From assembly GCA_905216195.1 (NCBI GenBank), contig CAJMSX010000014.1, positions 1-64,000 of the forward strand: a DNA stretch of 64,000 nt. The letters are read 5' to 3'. The notes under the pieces are model-generated. The model did not search any database and was not told where the DNA came from. It worked only from the letters and a program-made list of their open reading frames with translations. A program made the position numbers and the translations under genes. Within the stretch, counting starts at the first letter, position 1. Each line of letters starts with the position of its first letter. Shown piece after piece: positions 36,031 to 44,637 of this stretch. The stretch is from an uncultured bacterium (GTDB lineage Bacteria; Bacteroidota; Bacteroidia; Bacteroidales; Marinifilaceae).

Positions 36031-36918
36031 ATGGTGAAGAAAAGTGCATTAGGAAGAGGTTTGGGAGCTTTGATAACCGATGCGGCAGAAGATCCGAAAC
36101 CGAGGGCCGAAGCCATGTCCGCCATTCAGGAGTTGGATTTGGACGATATACGGCCGAATCCCTTTCAGCCGAGAACCGAATTCGATGAGGAAGCCCTGCA
36201 GGAACTGGCCGTTTCGATCAAATCGATCGGGATCGTGCAACCAATAACCGTTCGGGCCGTAGAAGACGGAAAATATGAAATCATTGCCGGAGAGAGACGC
36301 TTCCGTGCCTCCCGTTTGGCCGGATTAAAGTCCATTCCCGCGTATATCCGGAAAACCGAGGATGAAAGCCTGTTGGAATTGGCTTTGATTGAAAACATAC
36401 AACGGGAAGACCTGAATGCCATCGAAGTGGCTATCAGTTACCAACGTTTGATCGACGAATGTAAGTTGACTCAGGACGGGTTGAGTGAACGGGTGGGGAA
36501 AAAACGGGCGACGATTGCCAATTATTTACGTTTATTGAAGTTGCCGGCTCCGATTCAATTGGCGTTGCGGGATAAGAGGATTACTATGGGACACGCCCGG
36601 GCTATCATAAATATAGAAGATACCGACACTCAGTTCATGATTTTCGAACAGATTCTCAAATACGATTTTTCTGTACGGAAAGTGGAGGAAATCGTTCGGG
36701 AACTGGCAAATCCGAAACCGGGAGAAGAAGAAAGAAAAACGGTCAAAAAGAATGAACTCGGGGATTATATCGAACTGCAACAGCATTTGTCGCGTCGCTT
36801 CCATGCCCGGGTAGAACTGAAACGCAACGAATCGGGAAAGGGAAAAATTGTCATCGCGTTCAAATCCGATGAAGAATTGGAAAAAATTGTAAGCATTTTG
36901 GATAAGATAGAAGAATAG
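36031..36918 (+). CDS. parB: ParB/RepB/Spo0J partition protein
   Basis: CTP-dependent clamp that loads at parS sites. It starts MVKKSALGRGLGALI (the chromosomal ParB N-terminus), has the nuclease-like CTP-binding domain with GERRFRAS (about 90-97) and ENIQREDLN, then a HTH (LSERVGKKRATIANYLRLLKLP) and a C-terminal dimerisation part. ATG 36031 is preferred to an in-frame TTG at 36025. Overlap and spacing with parA show one operon. Confidence 0.95.
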   Translation: MVKKSALGRGLGALITDAAEDPKPRAEAMSAIQELDLDDIRPNPFQPRTEFDEEALQELAVSIKSIGIVQPITVRAVEDGKYEIIAGERRFRASRLAGLKSIPAYIRKTEDESLLELALIENIQREDLNAIEVAISYQRLIDECKLTQDGLSERVGKKRATIANYLRLLKLPAPIQLALRDKRITMGHARAIINIEDTDTQFMIFEQILKYDFSVRKVEEIVRELANPKPGEEERKTVKKNELGDYIELQQHLSRRFHARVELKRNESGKGKIVIAFKSDEELEKIVSILDKIEE

Positions 36919-36924
36919 GCCGAA

Positions 36925-37596
36925 ATGGAAGGGAATGTGAAAAAGGGGTTTTTGATGCTATTGACGGTATGCTGGTTCTTCGGAGTATACGGCCAGCAAG
37001 TGCAAACCGATACGGTAAACAAAGCGCCGGCCGATACGCTGATTCTACAGGAAACCGTAAAACCGAAGAAACCACATTCTCCGCATAAAGCGACCATTAT
37101 GGCCATGATTTTACCCGGATCGGCTCAGATTTATAACGGCCAATGGTGGAAAGTTCCTATTCTTTACGGAGGGATAGGAGCGACCATTTACGGCATCAGT
37201 TGGAACAGCCGGCAGTTTAAAACCTATAAAAGTGCTTTTATGGAATATGCCGAATATCTGGATAATAAGGCGAAAGATCCCGATTATCCCTATCCGGAAC
37301 ATCCGGCTTGGGACAAGGTATATCCGTTGGGAGGAGTGGAAGATTTTACGCCCCAGCAACAGTCGGTTTTTAAAACTCAATTGCAGAATAAAAAGAATAG
37401 TTTTAAACGTAACCGGGATTTGCTTTATATCGTCATGGGCGGGATTTATGCGTTGCAAATTATAGATGCCTGTGTGTTTGCCCATTTTTACGATTTTGAA
37501 ATCAATGAAGATCTGAGTCTTCATATTCAGCCTACTTCCCTTTACAATCCGGCGAGCGGGGGGATGGTGGGGCTAACGTTGACTTTTAATTTTTAA
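36925..37596 (+). CDS. DUF5683 domain-containing membrane protein
   Basis: A 223-residue protein with an N-terminal signal/anchor, followed by HKATIMAMILPGSAQIYNGQWWKVPILYGGIGATIYG, which is the DUF5683 core (PGxGQxYNxxWWKxP), and a further hydrophobic segment around 170-190. The family is found in this par-operon position across Bacteroidota, but its role is unknown; a link to the cell envelope is likely from its membrane nature and from mltD downstream. It starts 6 bases after parB. Confidence 0.85.
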   Translation: MEGNVKKGFLMLLTVCWFFGVYGQQVQTDTVNKAPADTLILQETVKPKKPHSPHKATIMAMILPGSAQIYNGQWWKVPILYGGIGATIYGISWNSRQFKTYKSAFMEYAEYLDNKAKDPDYPYPEHPAWDKVYPLGGVEDFTPQQQSVFKTQLQNKKNSFKRNRDLLYIVMGGIYALQIIDACVFAHFYDFEINEDLSLHIQPTSLYNPASGGMVGLTLTFNF

Positions 37597-37605
37597 TTAG
37601 GAAGA

Positions 37606-39153
37606 ATGGTTATGCGTATTTTGTTTTTTGTTATTTTAGGGTGTGTGTGTGGAACAGTGTGGGCTCAGCAAGCGGATTACGATCGGGACACGCTTGTTTC
37701 GAATCCGTTGCTTACCGATTCGATTCCCTCTTCTTTTTTACAGACGATCGACGCTTATTATCTGGAGTGGTGCCGCAAGCAGGAAGGGAGCCGGGAATAT
37801 GGAGATACCCTCCGGACGGATCACGACCTGGTATTCTGTTCCGATTCCCTCTACCTGAGCCGATTGGACTCTTTGCAATCGGGCATATTGTTGTCGTATA
37901 ACGGGATCGTAAAAAATTATATCGAGTTGTATACGGTGAAAAGACGGCAACAACTGGGGGCTATGTTGGGGGTGAGCGAATATTATTTTCCGCTTTTCGA
38001 AGAAGCTTTGGCGGCTCATTGTATGCCGATGGAATTGAAATACCTCCCGGTAATCGAGAGCGCCCTGAATCCGGTAGCCCGTTCCCGGGCCCGTGCCTGC
38101 GGTTTGTGGCAATTTATGTATCCAACCGGGAAAAGATATAAACTGGAGATCAACTCGTTTATCGACGAGCGTTTCGATCCGGTGAAGTCGACCGAGGCGG
38201 CCGTGCTTTACCTGAAAGATTTATACGGAATCTATGAAGACTGGATTTTAGCGATTGCAGCTTATAACTGCGGCCCGGGGAATGTCAATAAGGCTATCCG
38301 GCGGGCAGGAGGCAAAAAGAATTACTGGGATATTTACTACCATTTGCCGAGAGAAACCCGCGGATACGTTCCGGCGTTTATTGCCGCCATTTACGCTTTT
38401 AATTATCACAAAGAACATCATATCTATCCGATAGCCAGCACGCTTCCCGCTCTGTGTGATACCGTTATTCTGGATGATGCGCTTCATTTCGAACAAATTT
38501 CCAATGGAATGGATATATCTTTGGAAGAATTGAGGGATTTGAACCCTCAATACATTAAAAACATCATACCTGCCGGTTACGGGAAATCGTATGCGTTGAA
38601 ATTACCCTATAAATATGTAGCCGGATTTATCGATAATCAGGATTCTATTTTTGCTTACAAACGAAATTATTATTTCGATACAAAATACCGCACGGCCAAT
38701 CCGAACGACCGGTTCCGGAAATATGCCCATGTCAGCGTATCGGGCGATAAAGCCCGGCTGGTTTATACCGTTCAGAGCGGAGACGTGCCCGGCGGTATTG
38801 CTGCGAAGTTCAATGTGCGTTTGGCGGATCTGAAATACTGGAATAATTTGAACAAACGGATGACGATCCGGGTCGGGCAAAAACTGGTCATTTATGTTTC
38901 GGAGAAAAAAGCCGGTCAATATAAGCAAAAGGCACAGTATGCCGGTAAGGTTTCCAATGAAACCGAGGCTCCCAAGGTGGAAACAATAGATGGAGAATTC
39001 ATCTATTATACGGTCCGGAAGGGAGAGAATTTGTGGACGATAGCTAAAAAATACCCGGGTGTATCCAACCGGGATATTATGAAATGGAACGGTATCAGTG
39101 AAAATGAAGTACGGGACATCAAACCCGGTCAAAAACTCAAAATAAAAATTTGA
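37606..39153 (+). CDS. mltD: Membrane-bound lytic transglycosylase D-like with two LysM domains
   Basis: Peptidoglycan-cleaving enzyme of 515 residues exported to the periplasm (signal ending VWAQQ). The SLT domain (about 135-270) has the catalytic Glu151 in PVIESALNP, then GLWQFMYPTGK and AIAAYNCGPGNVNKAI. Two LysM peptidoglycan-binding domains follow at about 385-430 (YTVQSGD) and 466-514 (YTVRKGENLW). It is the last gene of parA-parB-DUF5683-mltD and ends at a strong terminator. The start at 37606 is used; Met3 is equally possible. Confidence 0.93.
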   Translation: MVMRILFFVILGCVCGTVWAQQADYDRDTLVSNPLLTDSIPSSFLQTIDAYYLEWCRKQEGSREYGDTLRTDHDLVFCSDSLYLSRLDSLQSGILLSYNGIVKNYIELYTVKRRQQLGAMLGVSEYYFPLFEEALAAHCMPMELKYLPVIESALNPVARSRARACGLWQFMYPTGKRYKLEINSFIDERFDPVKSTEAAVLYLKDLYGIYEDWILAIAAYNCGPGNVNKAIRRAGGKKNYWDIYYHLPRETRGYVPAFIAAIYAFNYHKEHHIYPIASTLPALCDTVILDDALHFEQISNGMDISLEELRDLNPQYIKNIIPAGYGKSYALKLPYKYVAGFIDNQDSIFAYKRNYYFDTKYRTANPNDRFRKYAHVSVSGDKARLVYTVQSGDVPGGIAAKFNVRLADLKYWNNLNKRMTIRVGQKLVIYVSEKKAGQYKQKAQYAGKVSNETEAPKVETIDGEFIYYTVRKGENLWTIAKKYPGVSNRDIMKWNGISENEVRDIKPGQKLKIKI

Positions 39154-39158
39154 CGATC

Positions 39159-39182
39159 AGGCTGCCTCGTGCAGCCTTTTTT
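39159..39182 (+). terminator. Terminator of par-mltD operon
   Basis: AGGCTGC (39159-39165) pairs with GCAGCCT (39171-39177), CTCGT loop, followed by a T-run to 39182. Confidence 0.9.
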
Positions 39183-39262
39183 GTATCTCTTCCCGGGACT
39201 GTTGCGGGTATTCCTTTCCAACCGGTTTTTCAAGCGGGAAGCGGCGTCCGGAAGAAATAAAA

Positions 39263-39289
39263 AAAGAACCGGATGAATTTCGGTTCTTT
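39263..39289 (-). terminator. Terminator of tRNA-Glu
   Basis: AAAGAACCG (39263-39271) and CGGTTCTTT (39281-39289) form a 9-bp stem 6 bases past the tRNA 3' end on the minus strand, followed on that strand by a T-run. Confidence 0.85.
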
Positions 39290-39294
39290 ATAGG

Positions 39295-39366
39295 TAGCGG
39301 TAAGGGGAATCGAACCCCTGTTTTAAGAATGAGAATCTTACGTCCTAACCCCTAGACGATACCGCC
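39295..39366 (-). tRNA. tRNA-Glu (anticodon CTC)
   Basis: On the minus strand the acceptor stem GGCGGTA (39366-39360) pairs with TACCGCT (39302-39296), discriminator A at 39295. The anticodon stem TAAGA/TCTTA encloses TTCTCAT, so the anticodon reads CTC. T-arm AGGGG-TTCGATT-CCCCT. No CCA is encoded. Confidence 0.93.
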
Positions 39367-39398
39367 GGGAGAGGTGATCCGGAATCGGATTTGCGCCG

Positions 39399-39430
39399 CA
39401 AAAATAAAATTATTTTTCCGAACGGCCAAA
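39399..39430 (-). promoter_or_regulatory. Promoter of tRNA-Glu
   Basis: On the minus strand TTTG (39430-39427), a 20-base spacer and TATTTTTG (39406-39399): both boxes match. Start near 39392, about 26 bases before the mature tRNA. Confidence 0.7.
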
Positions 39431-39834
39431 TTTTAAACGGAGAAGTCTGGGTAAAAAGATGAGGATAAGGAATGCCGGGCTTTTTTGCCGGCACCTGTCA
39501 TTTTTGTCCGGACGGCACCTGCGTCCCCCCTCCGGAATGAACCTTGCCGTTATCTGTCAAAAGTCCCTTATTCGCTGGAAGCTTTCGGTTTCGATTTGGG
39601 CCGTACGGCAGCGGAATTATTACAGCTTCCGGTAAAAGGGAGCGAAAAAGAAGAGTGGCCCGACTCTTTTTTATGGATCAGGGCTTTAAGGGTTCCGTCC
39701 CAGACAAATTTTCCCGGTTTTGAGGGAATCGGAGAGGAATTGGCATCGGTTTTTTCCCTATAAATGACTACCGGTTGTCCCGGAAGCAGGAGTTTTTAGC
39801 TGAAAATAGGGATTTCGGGGTCCGGGAATTTCCC
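39431..39834. other. Gene-free stretch right of tRNA-Glu
   Basis: No credible gene. A 92-codon plus-strand frame (39485-39763) has no start signal and no protein-like features. Nothing else recognised. Confidence 0.4.
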
Positions 39835-39932
39835 TACCTTTGTTGCGTTATCACCTGTATAACCCAGTTGATGAATTAGCTTTAAAAAGCTACGGGAGTA
39901 AGCCACTGTAGCTTTTTTTATACCCGTCAACT
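39835..39932 (+). ncRNA. Second orphan promoter plus short structured RNA
   Basis: TACCTTTG (39835-39842) is an exact -7 box. RNA from about 39848 would start in GTTAT (39847-39851)/ATAAC (39859-39863), a 5-bp hairpin with a 7-base loop, and end at AAAAAGCTAC (39884-39893)/GTAGCTTTTT (39908-39917) with a T-run, a strong 10-bp terminator. An outer pair AGTTGA (39866-39871)/TCAACT (39927-39932) encloses the terminator. The layout (promoter, 5' hairpin, terminator, about 72 bases, no reading frame) repeats that at 30892-30983. A minus-strand open frame (39796-40029) covers it but has no support as a gene. Confidence 0.5.
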
Positions 39933-40175
39933 CCATGAAAATGCCTAGGAGAGAAGGGTTTGGGGTGATGCCTTCCTTTTTCGGATGAAAAGGCGGGCCT
40001 TCTTCCATTTCATCAGCCGCTAGCCTCAAGCTTTTTTTCTCGTCTTGAAAACCGGGGTCTGCCGGGCTCCCCAGTGAATCCTTGGGGGGAGAGGTTTGGT
40101 ATTCTTCTTCGGGAAAATTAAAGAAAACTTTCCGGATCTTCCGGTGAGAAAGAACGGTTATTGCCGGAAAAAACG

Positions 40176-40183
40176 TATTTTTG
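40176..40183 (+). promoter_or_regulatory. -7 box of CDF exporter gene
   Basis: TATTTTTG, exact consensus, 20 bases before the ATG at 40204. Confidence 0.55.
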
Positions 40184-40203
40184 GAATATTAAAATAGTAC
40201 CTT

Positions 40204-41103
40204 ATGTCACACAAGAACCACGCCCATCATTCTGCTCCTCGAATCACTTCTTTGAATAAAGTGTTCCTCCTCGGTATCGGTTTGAACAGTGCTTTCGTTT
40301 TAGCCGAGTTTGCCGCCGGTTTCTGGTACAACTCCCTGGGATTGATATCCGATGCGGGCCACAATTTGGGGGATGTCGCCAGTCTGGTATTGGCCATGCT
40401 GGCTTTCCGTCTGGCCAAAGTGCAACCGAATACCCGGTATACGTACGGTTACAAAAAAAGTACGGTCCTGGTGTCTCTCCTGAATGCGGTTATCTTGCTG
40501 ATTGCGGTCGGTTTTATTCTGGGAGAGAGTATAGATAAATTATTCCATCCTCGTCCGGTTGATGGGAGTGCGATAGCCTGGGTGGCCGGCATCGGGGTGA
40601 TCATCAATGCGGTTACGGCCTGGATGTTTATGAAGGACAAGGAGAAAGACCTGAATGTCAAGGGAGCTTATTTGCATATGGCTGCCGACACCCTGGTTTC
40701 GGTCGGGGTTCTGGTATCGGGTGTTATTATCCGGTATACCGGATGGTATGCTATGGATGCTTTGATCGGCATCGGAATAGCCATTATTATCGTTTATTCT
40801 ACCTGGGGCTTATTGCGGGACAGTTTCCGGCTCTCCTTGGATGGAGTTCCGTCGGGCATCCGTTATGAGCATATCGGTGAAGTTATTTCTTCCGTACCGG
40901 GCGTAAAAAGTTGCCATCATTTGCATATTTGGGCGTTGAGTACGACCGAAACCGCACTTACCGCTCATATCGTGCCGGAGCATATGGAAGAAATGGAGCG
41001 TATCAAATGCCGCCTAAAGGACGTCTTGCGGGAGGCAGGTATATCGCATGTTACTCTGGAGTTCGAAACGGCAGGTTTGTCCTGTGAAAAAGAATGCCGT
41101 TAA
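40204..41103 (+). CDS. Cation diffusion facilitator, zinc exporter type (CzcD/ZitB-like)
   Basis: Inner-membrane proton-coupled exporter for zinc or similar divalent metal, 299 residues with six helices. A His-rich start (SHKNHAHHS) precedes helix 1. The metal site in helices 2 and 5 is seen as SLGLISDAGHNLGDV (Asp/His/Asp) and HMAADTLVSVGVL (His/Asp), the HxxxD patterns of zinc-type CDFs. The cytoplasmic dimer domain (about 210-295) ends with GISHVTLEFE and a C-terminal CEKEC. His/Asp rather than Asp/Asp sites point to zinc (with cobalt/cadmium) instead of iron or manganese. Confidence 0.92.
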   Translation: MSHKNHAHHSAPRITSLNKVFLLGIGLNSAFVLAEFAAGFWYNSLGLISDAGHNLGDVASLVLAMLAFRLAKVQPNTRYTYGYKKSTVLVSLLNAVILLIAVGFILGESIDKLFHPRPVDGSAIAWVAGIGVIINAVTAWMFMKDKEKDLNVKGAYLHMAADTLVSVGVLVSGVIIRYTGWYAMDALIGIGIAIIIVYSTWGLLRDSFRLSLDGVPSGIRYEHIGEVISSVPGVKSCHHLHIWALSTTETALTAHIVPEHMEEMERIKCRLKDVLREAGISHVTLEFETAGLSCEKECR

Positions 41104-41234
41104 CGTTCTGCTCCCCGGTCATTGGAGTCCTCCCGGTGTAAGGCTTTATATCCAGGAAAAATAAATCAAAAAGGGGCTAACGAAGGAAATATGGCAAACT
41201 GAATCCAGGAAGTAAGGTATGCAATTCCCAAGAA

Positions 41235-41274
41235 AACACCCCTTTTTACACAACTGGGCGTAAAAAGGGGTGTT
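41235..41274 (-). terminator. Terminator of tmRNA
   Basis: AACACCCCTTTTTA (41235-41248) and TAAAAAGGGGTGTT (41261-41274) form a perfect 14-bp stem with a 12-base loop, 34 bases beyond the tmRNA 3' end on the minus strand. The stem is symmetric and may also stop transcription of the convergent CDF gene. Confidence 0.75.
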
Positions 41275-41307
41275 CTCTTATAAAGTGCGGATAATTAATT
41301 TTAAGTG

Positions 41308-41700
41308 TGGAGCAGCAGGGAATCGAACCCTGGTCCAAACACGGAATCCATATGCTTTCTACATGCTTAGCTTTTTATTGGTTTTCGACTATGGTCCGGA
41401 AAAAAGCACCCAAGCCATAGCTTAGCTTCTGAATTTTCGCCTTTTGCCCGAAGCTGGCTCAGACTAACCTGATATTGACTGCACCCCGTATGCCGGCCGG
41501 AATAAGGTGGAACCACCGGCGGGATGTCCCGTCCCCGTTCCTTGAACAGGGATTAAGCCGTTAATCTTCTAAAGATTAGGCAGCGAGAGCGTAGTTATTT
41601 TCGCCAATTAAAGTTTTGTGTCCGGGATTTACGGGCCGTTTCACTGCTCCCGACATGCTTACATACCTATTCTTCATGCTGTCAAAGCCATGTCTGCCCC
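41308..41700 (-). ncRNA. ssrA: tmRNA (ssrA)
   Basis: One-piece tmRNA of 393 bases on the minus strand. The 5' end GGGGCAG (41700-41694) pairs with the 3' CTGCTCC (41315-41309), discriminator A at 41308, no encoded CCA; the T-arm CAGGG-TTCGATT-CCCTG is intact. The tag frame at 41605-41576 reads GENNYALAA followed by TAA, the Bacteroidota-type degradation tag. It rescues stalled ribosomes with SmpB. Confidence 0.97.
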
Positions 41701-41716
41701 TCATCAGTATGTTCTG

Positions 41717-41724
41717 CAAAGATA
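41717..41724 (-). promoter_or_regulatory. -7 box of tmRNA
   Basis: TATCTTTG on the minus strand, exact consensus, 16 bases before the mature 5' end. Confidence 0.65.
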
Positions 41725-41771
41725 GCAATTATATTACAGAAATAAAAACGGGAAAATAAAAAGCGGGAATT

Positions 41772-41805
41772 TTTGATTTATTTGGATTTCGTTTCATTAT
41801 TTTTG
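41772..41805 (+). promoter_or_regulatory. Promoter of steroid-reductase operon
   Basis: TTTG (41772-41775), a 22-base spacer and TATTTTTG (41798-41805). The expected start near 41811 excludes the TTG at 41810 as start codon and supports the ATG at 41828. Confidence 0.55.
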
Positions 41806-41827
41806 TCCGTTGGACAAATTTCGGACT

Positions 41828-42589
41828 ATGGATATCGGTACGTTTCATATTTTTTTAATCGCCATGGCCGTACTGGCTTTAGTTGTTTTTATCGCCCTGT
41901 ATTTCGTCAAGGCGGGATACGGGATTTTTTTCGATAAGAAATGGGGACGTCCTGTACCGAACAAAATCGGGTGGTTTATCATGGAGGCGCCGGTATTTGT
42001 GGTGATGGGGTTGTTTTGGTATTTTTCAGACCGACGGTTCGACACGGTTCCTTTGATTTTTTTCCTGTTTTTCCAGTTGCATTATTTTCAGCGCTCTTTT
42101 ATCTATCCTTTGTTGTTGAAAGGAAAGGGAAAGATGCCGTGGGGCATTATGAGTATGGGAATATTTTTTAATGTGCTGAACGGGACGATGCAGGGAGAAT
42201 GGATTTTTTATCTGGCTCCGCAGGATCTCTATACGGTGGATTGGCTGAGGACGCCGCAGTTTATAGCCGGGACTTTTCTTTTTTTTGCGGGTATGGCGGT
42301 GAATCTGCATTCCGATCGGATTATCCGTCATTTGCGAAAACCGGGAGATACGAAGCATTATTTGCCGAAAGGGGGAATGTTCCGGTATGTAACCTCCGCC
42401 AATTATTTCGGAGAGATCGTGGAATGGTGCGGTTTCGCCTTATTGACCTGGTCGTGGTCCGGTGTGGTATTCGCCTGGTGGACGATGGCTAATCTCATTC
42501 CTCGGGCCAATACGATTTATCATCGCTATCGGGAAATGTTCGCAGAGGAAATCGGAAAAAGAAAAAGGGTATTTCCCGGATTGTATTGA
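41828..42589 (+). CDS. 3-oxo-steroid 5-alpha-reductase family protein
   Basis: Membrane enzyme of 253 residues with six or seven helices, homologous to mammalian SRD5A1/2, which reduce the 4,5 double bond of 3-oxo-delta4 steroids with NADPH to give the 5-alpha (allo) form. The catalytic pair of SRD5A2 (Glu57, Tyr91) is conserved: Glu53 in GWFIMEAP and Tyr86 in LHYFQRSF. The C-terminal NADPH part EWCGFALLTWSWSG...NLIPRANTIYHRYREMF is also intact. The best substrate guess is a 3-oxo-delta4 bile acid such as 3-oxo-delta4-lithocholic acid, because such enzymes, clustered with a 5-beta-reductase and hydroxysteroid dehydrogenases, are described in gut Odoribacteraceae and Parabacteroides making isoallolithocholic acid. 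It is first in a four-gene operon; the next gene starts after 42 bases. Confidence 0.85.
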   Translation: MDIGTFHIFLIAMAVLALVVFIALYFVKAGYGIFFDKKWGRPVPNKIGWFIMEAPVFVVMGLFWYFSDRRFDTVPLIFFLFFQLHYFQRSFIYPLLLKGKGKMPWGIMSMGIFFNVLNGTMQGEWIFYLAPQDLYTVDWLRTPQFIAGTFLFFAGMAVNLHSDRIIRHLRKPGDTKHYLPKGGMFRYVTSANYFGEIVEWCGFALLTWSWSGVVFAWWTMANLIPRANTIYHRYREMFAEEIGKRKRVFPGLY

Positions 42590-42631
42590 TGGGACGGCAA
42601 AAAGGAAGATAAAGACAAAAAACAGAACGAT

Positions 42632-43837
42632 ATGGAATCGAAATTGTTTACTCCGGCTAAAATCGGGCCGTTGACCCTGAGAAACCGGACGATCAGAGCG
42701 GCGGCCTTCGAGGGTATGTGCCCTGGGAATGCACCTTCGGATATGTTGTTGGATTACCACAAAGCAGTAGCAGCGGGAGGGATCGGTATGACGACTCTGG
42801 CGTACGCAGCGGTGGTACGCAGCGGTTTGTCGTTTCCTCATCAGTTGTGGCTGCGTCCGGAGATATTACCCGCTTTACGGAAAATTACGGATGCGATTCA
42901 CCGGGAAGGAGCTGCGGCTTCGATTCAGATCGGGCATTGTGGAAATATGTCGCACCGAAGCCAGGCCGGTTGTATTCCGGTTTCAGCTTCGACCGGTATC
43001 AACATTTATTCCCCGACTTGGGTGAGGGGAATGAAAAAGCCGGAAATCCATGCGATGGCGAAGTCCTTCGGAGAAGCTATCCGATTGGTAAAAGAGGCCG
43101 GCTTTGACGCTGTCGAAGTGCATGCCGGTCACGGTTATTTAATCAGTCAGTTCTTGTCGCCTTATACCAATCGCCGGAAGGATGAATTCGGAGGAACGCT
43201 GGATAACCGGATGCGGTTTATGAGAATGGTGATGGAAGAGGTATTGCAGGCTGCCGGAGATAAACTGGCTGTTATCGTGAAAATGAATATGCGGGATGGA
43301 TTCCGGGGCGGAATGGAGTTGGACGAAACGTTGGAGGTAGGACGTACGCTCGAAAAGGACGGCGCCCAGGCATTGGTTTTAAGCGGAGGATTCGTGAGTA
43401 AAGCGCCTATGTATGTGATGCGGGGACGGATGCCGATTTGTACATTGACCCATTATATGCAGTGCTGGTGGCTGAAATGGGGCGTTCGTTTGGTGGGACG
43501 TATGATGATTCCTCCTGCCCCCTTTGAAGAGGCTTATTTTCTGCCCGATGCCCTGAAATTCCGTCAGGCTTTGAAGTTGCCTTTAATCTATGTAGGCGGA
43601 TTGATTTCCCGGGAAAAGATCGATGAAGTACTGAACGAAGGCTTCGAATTCGTTGCTATGGCCCGGGCTTTGCTGAACGAGCCGGATTTTGTAAACCGGA
43701 TGAAGGAGGAAGAAGATGCCCGTTGTGCCTGCGAACATGCGAATTACTGCATCGCCCGTATGTATTCCAGGGAAATGGCTTGTCATCAACATCTGGACAA
43801 TCTGCCTCCGAAAATCGTAAAGGAACTCAAAAAATAA
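42632..43837 (+). CDS. Old Yellow Enzyme-type NADH:flavin oxidoreductase, candidate 5-beta-reductase
   Basis: FMN-dependent ene-reductase of 401 residues consisting only of the TIM barrel (LFTPAKIGPLTLRNRTIRAA; QIGHCGN; VHAGHGYLISQFLSP.TNRR.DEFGGT; IYVGGLIS). BaiCD/BaiH-type bile-acid reductases have the same barrel but carry an extra FAD/NAD half, absent here. Near the end, where those enzymes bind a 4Fe-4S cluster with C-x2-C-x2/3-C-x11-C, this protein reads Cys365, Cys367, Ala370, Cys373 and Cys384, so one usual ligand is Ala and a Cys has appeared two residues upstream. In this operon it would reduce the same 3-oxo-delta4 substrate to the 5-beta product, or do a related ene reduction. Reaction is inferred from context. 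Confidence 0.8.
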   Translation: MESKLFTPAKIGPLTLRNRTIRAAAFEGMCPGNAPSDMLLDYHKAVAAGGIGMTTLAYAAVVRSGLSFPHQLWLRPEILPALRKITDAIHREGAAASIQIGHCGNMSHRSQAGCIPVSASTGINIYSPTWVRGMKKPEIHAMAKSFGEAIRLVKEAGFDAVEVHAGHGYLISQFLSPYTNRRKDEFGGTLDNRMRFMRMVMEEVLQAAGDKLAVIVKMNMRDGFRGGMELDETLEVGRTLEKDGAQALVLSGGFVSKAPMYVMRGRMPICTLTHYMQCWWLKWGVRLVGRMMIPPAPFEEAYFLPDALKFRQALKLPLIYVGGLISREKIDEVLNEGFEFVAMARALLNEPDFVNRMKEEEDARCACEHANYCIARMYSREMACHQHLDNLPPKIVKELKK

Positions 43838-43844
43838 AGGAAAT

Positions 43845-44636
43845 ATGGAGAAGCAGTGGGCTCTTATTACCGGGGGAAGTTCCGGTATCGGTTTCGCATA
43901 TGCAAGGGTCTTGGCGGGATACGGATATAACCTGGTGATCGTCAGCAATGAGGAACAGGCGATCCGGGAAAAGGGGGTAGAGTTGGAAACGGAGTACGGG
44001 GTGCGGGTCCTTGCTTTATACAGGGACCTGGCGGTACTCGGAGCAGCGGAACAAGTATATGCATTTTGCAGAGAGCGGGAGATTGAGGTTGAAATATTGA
44101 TCAATAATGCCGGGATTTTTTATCTGGGAGAGGTGGTGGAACAAAAAGAAGCGTTGACGGAAAAGATTACGTTGCTGCACATGAATACGCCCGTCATGCT
44201 TTGTCATTTATTCGGCCGGGAGATGAAAAGCAGGGGACATGGCTATATACTCAACATGTCTTCTTTATCCGCCTGGCTGCCTTATCCGGGTTTGGCCTTA
44301 TATTCTTCCACTAAACGCTACCTGAAACATTTCTCGAGAGCTTTTCGTTCGGAATTATATGATTACGGTGTCAGCGTAACTGCCGTATGTCCGGGAGGTG
44401 TGGCGACGAATTTGTATCATATCAGCGGCCGTATGTTGAAATTGGCGATTCGTTCCGGTTTTATGATGCGTCCGGAAAAACTGGCCCGTAAAGGAGTACG
44501 TGCTATGTTCAGGCGCAGGGCGTGTGTGATGCCCGGATTTGTGAATCATCTGTTTTTACCTCTTTTATTGCTGTTGCCGGCGGGTTTTGTCCGGTGGTGC
44601 ATGCGTAAAACCGGGATATTGCCTAAAACGAAGTGA
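43845..44636 (+). CDS. SDR family dehydrogenase with hydrophobic C-terminus, candidate hydroxysteroid dehydrogenase
   Basis: Short-chain dehydrogenase of 263 residues. The cofactor loop TGGSSGIG is at 9-16, NNAG at about 87, and the catalytic Ser140, Tyr153 and Lys157 (YSSTK) are in place. The last 35 residues contain a strongly hydrophobic stretch (LFLPLLLLLPAGFV), suggesting membrane attachment as in 17-beta-HSD12-like enzymes. It starts 7 bases after the ene-reductase, and the following gene begins 1 base after its stop. By context it oxidises or reduces a steroid hydroxyl/keto group (3-alpha or 3-beta); stereochemistry and cofactor preference cannot be read. Confidence 0.8.
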   Translation: MEKQWALITGGSSGIGFAYARVLAGYGYNLVIVSNEEQAIREKGVELETEYGVRVLALYRDLAVLGAAEQVYAFCREREIEVEILINNAGIFYLGEVVEQKEALTEKITLLHMNTPVMLCHLFGREMKSRGHGYILNMSSLSAWLPYPGLALYSSTKRYLKHFSRAFRSELYDYGVSVTAVCPGGVATNLYHISGRMLKLAIRSGFMMRPEKLARKGVRAMFRRRACVMPGFVNHLFLPLLLLLPAGFVRWCMRKTGILPKTK

Positions 44637-44637
44637 A

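Noticed and set aside
39796..40029. 77-codon minus-strand open frame right of tRNA-Glu
   Set aside because: It covers a promoter, two hairpins and a terminator of the plus-strand small-RNA unit, has no promoter or recognised domain, and is better explained as structured noncoding sequence.
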